NCBI GenBank assembly: GCA_963576735.1 | Contig: OY755187.1 | Span: 7,316,001 to 7,380,000, forward strand | Reading direction: 5' to 3' | DNA: 64,000 nt | Origin: Bedellia somnulentella | Taxonomy: Eukaryota; Arthropoda; Insecta; Lepidoptera; Bedelliidae | Part shown: piece after piece, positions 19,894-31,380 of the stretch | Position numbering within the stretch: the first letter of the stretch is position 1 | Layout: each line of letters starts with the position of its first letter | The notes under the pieces: generated by a model | The model's input: only the letters and a program-made list of their open reading frames with translations | Told to the model about the DNA's origin: nothing | Databases searched by the model: none | Translations under genes and position numbers: made by a program

Positions 19894-22800
19894 CGAGAGC
19901 GGTCGAGATAGCGGAAGGAATCCAAAGTGCTAGGGAAGCTGCTCGCAGTACAATTCCAGCAGGATACCACAGCGCTGAGTTACCCGCCGGATTAAACCGA
20001 CTGGACGTCAGGAAACAGAACAAGTGTTCGGCATGTGGATATACGAATCATCAAGTGGACAAATGTAGATTCTCTAAATATACATGTAAAAAATGTTCTA
20101 AGAAAGGTCATTTACAAAAAATGTGCCCTCAAAAAAGTAAATCATTCTATCATCTGGAATCCTCTGGTGATGGTGGTGACACAAATGGTATGTGTGAGTT
20201 TGAATATATTTATAACATTAAGTCAAATAACGGTGAAGCCATGATACAATGCATAAAGGTGAATGGGGTAAACATTAATTTTGAAGTCGATAGTGGGTCG
20301 CATGTAACAACTATTTCGGATGTGATTTACTATAAATATTTCAAAAACGTACCGATGTTGAAGAATAATTTGGTTCTTAAAGTCTACACGGGTGCTCAAA
20401 TTTTACCTTTAGGTTTCATAAATGTTACTGTTACTTATGAAAATGACAGTAAAAACATTGATATCTACGTCATTCCCAATGCCGGACCACCATTATTAGG
20501 TCGCAACTTTATATCAGCTTTTAATTTACAACTTTGCAAAATAAATAGTTGCGAAATCTCAAAATATAATAGTAGTGGCATTGAATCGATAATACTACAG
20601 TTCCCTGAGGTATTTTCAAATAAGTTAGGTTGCTATAGGCATCACACAGTTAGCCTTAGGCTAAAAGAAGGTTCGAAACCTATTTTCTTCAAAGCAAGAA
20701 CGGTTCCATTTGCTCTGAGAAATAAAGTAGATAACGAACTAAATAAGTTAGTGAATGAGGGTATTTTAATACCAGTTGAGTATTCCGAGTACGCGAGTCC
20801 GATTGTGCCGGTACTAAAACCAAACGGAGGGGTAAGGATTTGTGGCGATTTTTCCGTTTCAATCAACAAACAATTGATCTGTGAACAATATCCATTACCA
20901 AAAGTAGATGAGTTATTTAGTAAACTACACGGTGGTCAACAATTTACAAAATTAGATCTTTCTAACGCCTACCTACAACTTAAATTATGTGAGGCGTCAC
21001 AACCGTTAACCGTCATAAATACTCACAAAGGCCTTTTTAAATATACGCGGTTAATTTATGGTTTAAGCACTGCTAGCGCCATTTTTCAAAGAACGATAGA
21101 AAATACATTATCAGGTATCGACGGCGTCCTGATGTTCCAGGATGACGTCTTAATCACTGGAAGGGATAGACAGGAACATTTAAACACACTAAGTAAAGTA
21201 TTGGAACGATTTAAAGATTCAGGTTTAGTGTTACAACAAGAAAAGTATAGTTTCTTTCAGGACTCAATTTCGTATTTAGGTTATGTTATTGACAAAAATG
21301 GTGTGCATAAATCGCCAGAAAAAATTGAAGCTATCGTTAAAGCCAAGCGACCGGAAAACGTTAGACAATTACAATCATTTTTAGGATTAACAAATTACTA
21401 TCGCTCTTTTGTGCCTAACTCATCCCAAATATTAAGTCCGCTGTATGATTTGCTATCCAAGAACTCAAAGTGGGAATGGAACAGCACACACGAGCACGCG
21501 TTCACAGCAATGAAACGGGAGCTGTCGTCGGAGCGGGTGCTGGCGCACTACGACCCCGCCGCGCCGCTCGTGCTAACGGTGGACGCGTCGCCCACCGGAC
21601 TAGGAGCTGTGTTAGCACAAATCGAACGAGGTGTGGAGCGACCTATTTCCTATGCCTCGCGCGTGCTAACCACATCTGAAAACAATTACAGCCAAATACA
21701 GAAAGAGGCAACTGCGATCATTTTTGGTATCAAAAAATTCCACCAATACCTATATGGTCGAGATATACCGTTTATACTAAGAACGGATCACAAACCCTTA
21801 TTATCAATTTTTAGGCCTAATAAAGGGATTCCGGAAATAACCGCAAATAGGCTACAGCGTTATGCGTTATTCTTGTCTGCCTACAACTTCCAGATTGAAT
21901 ACATATCTAGTAAAAATAATTGTGCAGATTATCTAAGCCGCGCTCATGATACTACAACCGGTTCGCTATCAGTGATACAGTCGGCGCGCCCGCCGCCGCC
22001 GCCGCTCGCTGAGAACAATGAATCAGCTGCGTATATCAATCACATAACCACTCCAATATCTTTACTAGACATTCGCGCGGAAACGAATAACGAAAATACC
22101 CTGCAAAATGTTATTTATTTTTTGAAAAATGGATGGCCTAAGCGTGTTTATGATGAAAAGGTGAAACCTTACTTTCGATGTCGTAATGACATAGCTTTAG
22201 AAAATGGTTATTTACTGAGAGGGCATAAATTAATAATACCGTTCAAGTTAAGGAAAAACATTTTAGAATATTTACATAGATCACATTTAGGCATAGTTAA
22301 AACAAAATGCGAAGCGCGAAGTAGGTTTTGGTGGCCCGGTATCGATAATGATATAGAAAATCTTATCAATGGCTGTCAAACATGTCAATCATTTAAACCA
22401 TATCCACCAAAAGTACCACTGACTCCCTGGCCTTATCCGGTCCGACCTTGGCAACGTATCCATATAGACTTTTTGGGCCCTATATTTAACAAAATGTTTT
22501 TAGTAGTTGTGGACTCATACTCGAAATGGTTGGAATGCTTTGAAATGCCATTTTGTACCTCTGATCATGTTTTAAAACGATTACAAGAATTAATCGCTAG
22601 ATTCGGCCTTATGGACACTATTGTTTCCGATAACGATACAGCTTTCACTTCCCATGAGTTTAAATTATTTTGCGATCTAAATAAGATAACACACATAACT
22701 ACACCCACCTATTGCCCTGCTAGTAATGGTCAAGCAGAAAGTAGTGTTAAAATAATAAAAAAAGCCATAAAATGCATTTTCACGGAGAGCCCGACCCATG

Positions 22801-23065
22801 AGTTGTTCAGCAAAAAACTAGTTGATTTTTTATTTGATTATAGAAATTCGAGGCATTCCACAACCGAACAGTCCCCCGCTCAACTCATGTTTGGAAGACA
22901 ACTTAAATCCAGGCTTGACCTTCTAAACCCATGCCACTCATCAACACTACCACCAGAGGATCCAAAGGATACTGTACTGAAAAATCAGATGAACCAATGT
23001 AAATACTATAAAGGCACCAGGAATATTTCCTTGAACATTAATGATAACGTTTTTATTAAAATTAA
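19894..23065 (+). pseudogene. Gypsy A Gag-Pol, middle part
   Basis: It continues in phase with the truncated gag at 15517. Domains: CCHC knuckles (CSACGYTNHQVDKC, CKKCSKKGHLQKMC), protease EVDSGSHVTTIS, reverse transcriptase with GVLMFQDDVLITG, RNase H TVDASPTGLGA, and integrase with IDFLGPI, VSDNDTAF and CPASNGQAE. FQDD keeps the xxDD catalytic pair. VSDNDTAF has D for the usual G, a small departure from gypsy B. The frame is open to about 23065, where foreign AT-rich sequence replaces it; the ORF then reads out to a chance stop at 23144. It is non-functional because of the two insertions, not because of internal decay. Confidence 0.9.
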
Positions 23066-24500
23066 TATATATATTATACAGCGTGTTAGTTTGACGGCGA
23101 TTGTTACTTCAATATTAATTCGTATATTAAAGTTTAATGCTTAATATCCACCATATGAAATAAACAAAAAGATTAAAACCGCTTTAGCAGAAAAACTTAC
23201 TTTCTCCATCAGATGGAAAATTGTGGTTATCTACACTAGCCTAGCGCACACACTCCTACCCGTATAATGTCTCACCCACACACAGAGAACAGCGGGCGCG
23301 TCATGTGACCATCTAGGCTTGCGCACACTTGCTCGTGACCGTATAAACCGCACTATGACAGCAATGCAAAATTTTTTTGAATTTCGCGGCTATGTTATGT
23401 TTGATTTTTCTTTGAACTTATCAACGCGCCTAGTGTGGCTGTGGTCTTAGTCGCCTCGTATTTCAATCCAGTATTAAATATGGGGTAGTGTAATTCAAAC
23501 ATTTTCAAGTAAAAAGATTGATGGATGTAAACAAAGCTAGAGAGGTTTGCCAGGATCGTACGAAGTGGCGATCGATAGTCTCTGCCTACCCCAACGGGAA
23601 CTAATGGCGTGAGAATATGTATGTAAAAAATCTATCTCTATTAATTAACACCGACGATTATAACAAAACTGTCGTCCTAAATAATCAGCTACCGCTATTT
23701 TTTTGTTTTACTTTACGTCTCTGCCTCCCCAATGGGAAGTAACGGCGTGAGTATGTATGTAATGTATGTACTTCATGAGCGTAAGATAATAAAGTTAAAA
23801 ACAAATAGAGACCCTCGAAACGATGCATTTACGTGGCATAAAATAAAGTGCGCAAGAGATACCTATTCATTCATTAACCGACATCGAAATTGGAGGAGTT
23901 CTTGGTGTTTACTAAACTCTCTCGGGGCTAAAGGGCTCTAAACGGGTGTATCTGTACTCTATCACAGTTAACTAAAGAATATGAATAAAAATAACTCACC
24001 CCGTTTTGATTGGCAGTGGCAGATCCGGGCTATCACCTTTATTTGCGCAAAACGCAGAACATTTTGAGAATTAACATTATAAAACACCAACACTGAACTT
24101 TGCTGATTCGTGTACGCCATATTTACTCAACACAATCACAACACAAGATACTAAAACTGAACTCACACTCCGAAAATTAATGCGAAAAATCAAAGTGACA
24201 TCCAATCATAAGCGACACAAACACAATGAGCTACAAACAACTACTTAGTACTAATACTGTTCCTTTGATGTAATGCCGACAAGCCCGCCCGACTTGTTGA
24301 TACATGCAGATTTTGAATTTCGCGGCGATCGATGTTTACGAATCATGAATTTTTCTCTGAAAATACTGCCGCATTCCAACGCAGTTTTAACTATGGGGTA
24401 GTGTTATTCAAATTTATCATGTCGAATAATAACATGTAAAAAATAAGAAGATATTAGAAGCTAAGTTCGATTGATTACTTTACTGGCCTTGATTTGATTT
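23066..24500. other. Inserted non-coding block with dispersed repeats
   Basis: This block interrupts gypsy A. It starts near TATACAGCGTGTTAGTTTGA, and a possible partner end, ACACCCTGTATA, is at about 24731-24742. Two diverged copies of a motif group (TTTGAATTTCGCGGC ... TATGGGGTAGTGT) occur at about 23375-23500 and 24310-24405. LINE 3' tails are listed separately. No gene is visible. Confidence 0.4.
23510..23625 (+). repeat. RTE-like LINE ORF2 C-terminal tail, copy 1
   Basis: The DNA reads, in frame, EVCQDRTKWRSIVSAYPNGN and a stop, followed by ATATGTATGT units. This looks like the extreme C-terminus and 3' tail of an RTE-type non-LTR element. A fragment of the same tail lies at 23710-23775; further copies are at 36845-36995 and 45640-45775. 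Confidence 0.55.
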
Positions 24501-25099
24501 GGCCGCCGGTTAAAGGTCACGGCGGCGCGGGTCGCAGCTGTCAGCTGAGTTGCCCGCCTTGTCATCGCGTTTCACGCATACATTGAGCGTGTTGGTGTCA
24601 ATAGTACTACTTTCTTAGTGCAAATTTTAACAAAATTTGAAAAAAAATAAGTGTGTTTTTTTTCAACGAATTCTGCCTCTATACGTGATAATTAATCATA
24701 CTTTTCAAGGAAAACAGTCATTACAATTACACCCTGTATATATATATATATTTTTTTATTTTTTTTTTACCTACCCGCGTTTTCAACTGCACTTGTGTTT
24801 CGTGAATACTAAGTTTAAATATTTGAAAAAATGTGTCTAAACGTATAATTAAAACCCAAATTGTGTGTAATTGTGCAATTAAATACCTAATTACGAAGTG
24901 AAAGTGTTATCAGCGCAAACTTTTAGCTATTTTTGGAGATTGTGATTGAAGTGTATAACCTAACCTCACTTTGTTTTCTGGACTTATAAAAACATATAAA
25001 ACTCAGTGTTGTTAGTGAAGGGAGTGTCCAGTGATTAAAATACACGAAGTTTCGCTTGAAAACAAAAAGTTGAAAAAAAACATAACCTCAAATCTCAAA

Positions 25100-25837
25100 A
25101 TGAATTGTTTGAAGTGCAAAAAAACCTACCAAAAGTCGATTCGGCAAACCCTAAGATAGTGTGCCACGGATGTGAGCGGCACATATGCGTTCCGTGTAGT
25201 GGGCTACTTGCCACAGAGTTACGAGTGGTTGTTCTACAATCACCTACGTTAAAATACCTGTGTCCCGAGTGTACCCTAGGAGTGCGTCTGCTTCCCTGCT
25301 TTGCGAAAAACAATCGACGAACTCAAGGCAGAGATAGAGGACATAAAGAAAAGTCAGCAGCAACCGAAGTGGAATAACGTCGAGTGTGTCATCTCTGAGA
25401 TGGAGGAACGTCAAAAGAGAAGCAGTAACGTTATTTTGTTTGGCATTCCTGAGATTGCATCTTATGATGCTTCGACAGAGGAGCGTAAAAAACACGACAT
25501 GGATGAAGTGCAAAGTGCTCTGGCAGCTTTGCCAGACCCTGAAGTCCCAGTGATGGTAATCCGGCTGGGTAAGCCGCAGCTTGGGTCGGGCCCTCGTCCT
25601 GTGAAGGTCATTATGAGAAGTAGACTATCGGCCGCTAAGATATTAAAGAATAAGAATAAGCTTCGAGTGGGCCTCTCAGCCAAAAATGATCAGACTCCAT
25701 ACCAGCGTGAATATCTCAAGAATTTGCGTATTGAGTTAACTCAAAGGACGGAGCAGGGTGAGAAAAATCTGTCCATAAAATATCTAGGAGGCCGTCCTAC
25801 CATCATAAATACCTCCAACGTTGCTCCAAAAAAGTGA
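25100..25837 (+). pseudogene. LINE ORF1: PHD-like finger, coiled coil, RRM-like domain
   Basis: It opens MNCLKCKKTY, shifts frame into IVCHGCERHICVPCSG and YLCPECTLGV (a PHD-like Cys/His finger), and shifts again near 25300 into TIDELKAEIEDIKKSQQ (coiled coil). An RRM-like region follows (RSSNVILFGIPE, then VIRLGKPQ and PVKVIMRS). ORF1 proteins of this layout form RNA-bound trimers in CR1/L2-type elements (family knowledge). Two frameshifts in the finger region inactivate it. It overlaps the ORF2 start by four bases. Confidence 0.75.
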
Positions 25838-28694
25838 CACGGAGTGGGTTCACTGAACTCTCTCTTTTTTACACGAACCTGGCATCCATAACGGCTAAAC
25901 GAGACTTATTCTTTTTGGAGATTGATAAACTAAGACCTACATTCATAGTTATCACTGAAACACACCTGCAACCATCAATACTAGATAGCTTAATAGCAAT
26001 AAAAGAATACACACTTTTCAGACATGACAGAACAACTTGTAGTAAAGGATCTGGAGGAGTGGCTATTTATGTAGCGCATTATCATCAAGACATTCCTATT
26101 CTGACCAAGCTACATCCATCACTTAATAATATAATAATAATAATAATAATAAACTTAATGTCGAAGCCTTATGGGTTAATATTGAATATGGCAACTTCAA
26201 AATGTTACTGGGCGGTATATATAGACCAACACATTATGACCTACAAGATTCTGATAAGCTATTGTTTGAAACTATAAGAAAAGCAAGTGACTATAAGGGC
26301 AACCTTCTAATCGCTGGAGATTTCAATTTCCCAGCAATTAAGTGGCCATTGGAACAACTAGATGGCTACAGTGCTCTTTATGAGGGCTTCATTGAGACAC
26401 TCACAAGCACCAACCTCCAACTAGTAACACAAATAACAAGGAAAAGGAACAACCAAGAATCTTTACTAGACTTAATACTATGCAATGATGAAAACCTATG
26501 TACAAAGGTCACCTATAATCCACCAATAGGCAAAAGCGACCACCTCGTCTTGATAGGAACAATACAATTCCAGACCTATCACGCAAGGAGTCAAGAAATG
26601 ACTCAATCCCGAAGAGATTTTTACAAGGCAGACTATGACATGATATCCTCAAAAATATCTCAAAGGATCACTGATAAATCACACACTTCAAACACATGGA
26701 CTGACTTTAAAACAACTCTAGATCATATAATAAAGCAGGAAATACCAATAAAAAGAATAAGTAAAAAGAAAAATAATAAAAAACCATGGATTGGACAAGA
26801 AATTGTAAAACTAACACAAAAGAAAAAACATTACTGGAGGATATATCAAATGAACAAAACTGAAGAATCATATAATGAATACAGAAAAGTGAACAACCTC
26901 ATAATAGCTAAACTCAGAAAATCCCGTATTGAATTTGAGAGAAATGTTGTAAAAAGTAGCCCCAAATGTTTCTATTCCTACATTCGCCAAAGTTTGTCAT
27001 CAAAAGTGTCTGTTCCACCATCACTCAGAGATGAAACCACATCAGAAATATCAACAAACAGAAAAGAAGTAGCAAATATATTTGCAAGACAATTTGAAAA
27101 ATCATTTGTTAGAGAACCTACAGATCAACAGCTACCCAATCTAAACACACCAACTGTAGAGAACTCACTGGAGCACATCGACTTTACATCATCTGATGTA
27201 GCTAAAGCACTTAATACATTCAAAGACGATACCGCAACTGGCCCTGACGGCATACCAGCTATTCTACTTAAAAGATGCAGCAAAGTTCTATGTGACCAAC
27301 TAGCTTTAATCATGGAAACTTCATTCAAAAAAGGTGAACTACCCCAAGATTGGAAAGAAGCTGAAGTAACACCCATATACAAGAAAGGAGATAAACTCAC
27401 AGCAGCCAATTACAGACCAATCAGCCTAACAAGTATCATATGTAAAGCAACAGAGAAAATAAAAGCCAACAAAATAAGAGAATTCCTTTCTCAGGAACGG
27501 ATCATTATCGAAGAACAACACGGATTTGTCCCAAGAAGATCAACAGTCACCAACTTACTAAGCTGCCTAAATTACTGGACTGACCATTGGGACAATCATC
27601 AACCCACAGATACAATTTATCTCGATTACGAAAAAGCCTTTGATCGGGTCCCAATCAAAAGACTAGTCTTGAAACTCCATCACTATGGAATACGTGGTAA
27701 CTTACTGAGATGGATAGAAGACTTCCTCAGTGGTAGGACCTTTAAAGTGAGAGTTGGCAGTGAGTTATCCGACACCTACAAAGTCCTAAGTGGTGTGCCA
27801 CAAGGTTCGGTCCTTGGACCAATATTGTTTGGAATCTTCCTCACAGACCTAAAGGATGTGATAAAATCAGGGCTCTCTCTCTTTGCTAATGACACAAAAA
27901 TAATGGGTAACCCACTCATATCCCACGACCTTATTCAAAAAGACCTGGACCGAATTGTCCAGTGGACCAGAGACTGGCTTATAACCTTAAACTCAAACAA
28001 GTGCACTGTACTACACATTGGCAGCAACAACCCCATTCTCCCATACACCATTGATTCCAACGCTCTTCAAGCAGTACCTTCCCAACGAGATCTTGGAGTC
28101 ACAATTACAGCCAATCTGAAATGGGACAAGCACATCATCGGAGTTACAAAGAGAGCTAACTCACTCACATACATGATAAGAAAGACATTCTTGTACATTG
28201 ACAAACAGTTATTCTTAAAGCTTTACAAGACCTTTGTACGACCACTCCTGGAATACGCCTTTCAAATCTGGAATCCCTACTTCAAGAAAGACATTGAGAT
28301 GCTGGAGAAAATACAACGCAGAGCCACTAAAATGGTAGTTGGTTTGCAAAACAAACCATATGAAGAACGACTTGAAGCACTTGGCCTAACTACGCTAGAG
28401 GAACGGAGAATGCGTGGAGACCTCATTGAGACCTACAAAATCCTCACAAACTATTATGATGTCAACAACCTACATGAGATCTACAACATGAACAAAAACC
28501 AACACCTAAGAGGTCACCATCTAAAACTGAACAAATCTCTGTGTGCAAGTAACCCACGTAAACATTTTCTGCCAAACCGTGTTGTGCGTGAGTGGAACAA
28601 ACTCCCGGACTCTGTAATCAGTGCTGACTCAGTGAATAGTTTCAAAAACCGACTGGACAAACACATAAAAGACAGTGCAGTGAAAAACAAATAG
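25834..28694 (+). pseudogene. LINE ORF2: AP endonuclease and reverse transcriptase, damaged
   Basis: The endonuclease begins FYTNLASITAKRD with VITETHL and GGVAIYV. A +/-1 shift occurs at an (AAT)n run (26127-26152). The new frame continues from NVEALWVNIEYGN with LIAGDFNFP and GKSDHLVL. The reverse transcriptase has TATGPDGIP, NYRPISLTS, EQHGFVPRRST, YLDYEKAFDRV and GVPQGSVLGP. The catalytic box reads LFANDTKI, where active enzymes have FADD, so one essential aspartate is changed to asparagine. A C-terminal domain runs to 28694. The only other lesion I see is the frameshift, so the element is young but inactive. Confidence 0.85.
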
Positions 28695-28756
28695 ATATAC
28701 ACGCATCAGCTTAAAGCTGCTAGTGTATCATAAATAATAATAATAATAATAATAAA

Positions 28757-29038
28757 AATACATGGACTAGGGCTATTGTAAAAGAAAAATTAGGACAAAA
28801 TGTATATTCAGTTTTTGTGCCAGAATTAAATTGTTTAATAAAAAGACACACTAATCAAATTTTAAAAAAGTGTAATATTTCGGTAGATGATTTCGATTCC
28901 ATTTGTACCTCCACTGTACCTCTGCCAGCGCTCAGCGAGGACGAGGCGCCCCCGCCCCAGCTGTCGCAGCCAAACACATACTCTCGCGAGGAAGGTGGCG
29001 TGCTACGGAATATGCCCAGAGTCAATTATAAAATTTAA
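28757..29038 (+). pseudogene. Gypsy A integrase C-terminal tail
   Basis: The frame reads TWTRAIVKEKLGQNVYSVF and VPELNCLIKRHTNQI, equivalent to the post-integrase region of gypsy B (LKGTII...). It continues through an acidic, proline-rich tail to the stop at 29038. It belongs after 23065. 29039-29200 is the short 3' UTR of element A. Confidence 0.85.
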
Positions 29039-29200
29039 TTTGTTATTACTTTAATTATCATAATGTGTTTCTGTTATACATTTGTTATTCAACTACATAG
29101 TTTTCAATAAGTTAATTTTGAACTAGTTCATTCTTACTTTAGAGTTAAGTTTTAAATAAGGTCGTATTTAATTCCTATTTTTTTTGTTGAAAGGGGGAGA

Positions 29201-29315
29201 TGTTGTATATTTTATGCCTACCGGCATTAATAAATATATGCAAATAAAGCGCCAGTGCACACTGAGCCACTACTGTGATCGGTCTTTCATTTATATCCTC
29301 CTTGCATACATAACA
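29201..29315 (+). repeat. Gypsy A 3' LTR (115 bp)
   Basis: It is preceded by the purine tract AAAGGGGGAGA and followed by the target duplication AATGC. Identical to 14883-14997. 29316-29370 continues the TGCCTAGGCA motif cluster of 14436-14877. Confidence 0.95.
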
Positions 29316-29662
29316 AATGCCTAGGCATTCTGAACAATGCCGGATAATACAGATTGCCTTTAACATATTCATTTCCATCGTTCTTTATAAGTATATTGTA
29401 GTTACAATAAATATACTTTTCATATTAGTGTTTGTCATATCAACATGCTTTAATTGGATATCTTGTACATCGTACATATATGGTTGTTACCGTTAGCTCA
29501 GTTGTTGGTTACTACTATGTAGAACAAATAAATTTTATTTAAGGATGGCGCCGAGGAAAAAACAAGGCTACTAAAGTAGAAAAAGTTAGGAAATCTGTTA
29601 AACCGTTGCGTCTGATCAATATTTTTTAAAATAAACTGAAGACTTTTTTTATTCATTGCAGA

Positions 29663-30886
29663 AATATAGTAAATCAAAGCAAAGCTATGAAATACTATAA
29701 ACAGAACATGACTGCTCAGGATTGTGTCATTCATATTGATTTCAGCGAGAACTATAGCACCAAGTATGGGGCTGAAATCCAGTCGGTTCACTTCGGTGGC
29801 AGCCGTAAGCAATTGACATTGCATACGTCTGTAATATACTACAAAATCGAGGAAACTATAAAGTCTCAATGTTTCTGCACTGTTAGTACTTCCCTGCAAC
29901 ATGATGCTGCCGCTGTTTGGGCTCACCTGGTCCCAATATTACAAAAAATTGAAAAAGAAGTACCAATGGTTTGTAATCTTATCATATTTTCCGATTCTCC
30001 ATCAGCTCAGTACCGGAATAAAATAATATTTTATATTTTATCACAGCTATCTAAATACTCCCCTTCTTTGACCAATATTGTATGGAACTACAGTGAATGT
30101 GGGCATGGTAAGGGTGCACTTGATGGTGTAGGTGGGGTATTGAAGAGAACGGCTGATCGATTGGTCGCACACGATGGTGATATCACTAATATTGATACTT
30201 TTGTTAACTACTTACAATCAGAGGTTCAAGGTGTAAAAATAAACATTGTAGAAGAATATGAGGTGAAAGAAAAGGATTTACTGCTACTAACTAATTTGAA
30301 GACCTTTGGTGGAACATTACAAGTTAAACAAGTTGTCTGGTCCAAAGGCACTGAAAATCGTATAGCTCTTCGTCATCTCTCTTGTACAGAAGAAGAATGT
30401 GAGAAAAGTGTGGTTCAGTGCTCACATGGTAAACATCTAGGTTTTCACGTTTTGCCCAGAGAACATAAAATTGAATCTACACCCAAGTCTTGTCGGCAAC
30501 GTAGCAAAAAACTCATCTCAAAAACTATATCTAAGATGCGTCCAGTTAAATTAACTGATAGATTAGAATTGATTCCTAAACCATCATCTTCGAAATCTTC
30601 TACAAACTCAAACACTCTTAAAATCACCAAAAATTCAACATTTCGATCATCATCTCCCTCAAAATTACCAGAAGATTTACTATCGAACTACGTAAATTTA
30701 AATGAAAGTACCCCATCCTGTTCGTTTTTTGAAAAGCTTCATGTTGATTTAGAACACTCGAAACTGCCCGTTAATAAAGCAACTGTGCAAGCATTTCAAA
30801 ATGCCCCTTTACCTCTATTGAACGATAGCGATACGGATGAAGATATAAACCTAAAAACAATGAAACGAACGATAATAAGCAAATGA
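29663..30886 (+). CDS. Unclassified transposase-like protein (RNase H-fold pattern)
   Basis: An exon-like start follows an acceptor-like TTCATTGCAG; coding in this frame precedes the ATG at 29687. Visible blocks are VIHIDFSENYSTKYGAEIQS, HFGGSRKQLTLHT, LIIFSDSPSAQYRNKI, WNYSECGHGKGALDGVGG and KRTADRLV. Aspartates at the ends of predicted beta strands (HIDFSEN, FSDSP) followed by the HGKG..DG block suggest a nuclease of RNase H fold, but the family is not one I can name. A basic, Ser-rich tail ends at 30886. A second frame (30883-30969, MKPRKKMSKIKQERF) may be the lost C-terminus after a frameshift. Related proteins occur in many invertebrates as multicopy uncharacterised genes, so a TE origin is likely. 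Confidence 0.55.
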   Translation, partial: NIVNQSKAMKYYKQNMTAQDCVIHIDFSENYSTKYGAEIQSVHFGGSRKQLTLHTSVIYYKIEETIKSQCFCTVSTSLQHDAAAVWAHLVPILQKIEKEVPMVCNLIIFSDSPSAQYRNKIIFYILSQLSKYSPSLTNIVWNYSECGHGKGALDGVGGVLKRTADRLVAHDGDITNIDTFVNYLQSEVQGVKINIVEEYEVKEKDLLLLTNLKTFGGTLQVKQVVWSKGTENRIALRHLSCTEEECEKSVVQCSHGKHLGFHVLPREHKIESTPKSCRQRSKKLISKTISKMRPVKLTDRLELIPKPSSSKSSTNSNTLKITKNSTFRSSSPSKLPEDLLSNYVNLNESTPSCSFFEKLHVDLEHSKLPVNKATVQAFQNAPLPLLNDSDTDEDINLKTMKRTIISK

Positions 30887-30969
30887 AACCCCGTAAGAAG
30901 ATGTCTAAAATCAAACAGGAAAGATTCAATTTCATGTTTGCAAACTGCGACAGTGATCACGAAGTGTGA

Positions 30970-31380
30970 GTAACGATTCATTTTAAAATACACAAGACAT
31001 AACTTGTTGATAATAATAAGATTGCTGTGATTATAATTTCTAAGATTCGTGATTATTATTAGTCACTAATCCAATTTTTTTATATTTGATTTTAACATGA
31101 AGGCTGATTGACATTCTAACTAGATTAGAAGTGCTTGCTAAGGTTTTAGTACTTGATTGTTTTGTTTTTAAAATGTTATTATTACCAAATACCTCAGTGT
31201 TGAACTACAGAAAAATAGTTCCTATTGCTATATTTTAAATATATTTTAAAAGTAGGTTGGTAGGTAGCTGCCGTTTTGTACCTATGCTATGATTAAAAAA
31301 GAATTCTGGTGGTTTTGATATCAAAGTAATCTACAATTACAAAAAAAAAATTAGTAAGTTTAGTAAGTTAATAAAAAAAG
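30970..31380. other. AT-rich interval, nothing recognised
   Basis: No coding sequence, RNA gene or repeat boundary is visible. It ends at the first unit of the 301-bp tandem array. Confidence 0.4.

Larger units (their letters stand above)
24500..28756 (+). mobile_element. Non-LTR retrotransposon (CR1/L2-like), near full length
   Basis: A GC-rich 5' region (about 24515-24580) is followed by ORF1 (25100-25837), ORF2 (25834-28694), a short 3' UTR and an (AAT)n tail at 28733-28755. The whole lies inside the integrase C-terminal region of gypsy A, whose coding resumes at 28757. The exact 5' boundary is uncertain because it abuts another inserted block. Confidence 0.8.
14883..29315 (+). mobile_element. 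Ty3/gypsy element A (mag-like), carrying nested insertions
   Basis: Identical 115-bp LTRs (14883-14997, 29201-29315) start TGTTGTATATT and end ACATAACA. The 5-bp target duplication AATGC lies at 14878-14882 and 29316-29320. A polypurine tract AAAGGGGGAGA precedes the 3' LTR. The coding sequence is split into 14998-15517, 19894-23065 and 28757-29038 by gypsy B and by a 5.7-kb block that includes a LINE. Subtracting the insertions leaves about 4.4 kb. Very short LTRs with two zinc knuckles fit the mag lineage (inference). Confidence 0.9.

Noticed and set aside
24637..24840. Short ORF upstream of the LINE
   Set aside because: Composed of runs of T/A and TATATA; no domain or coding bias.
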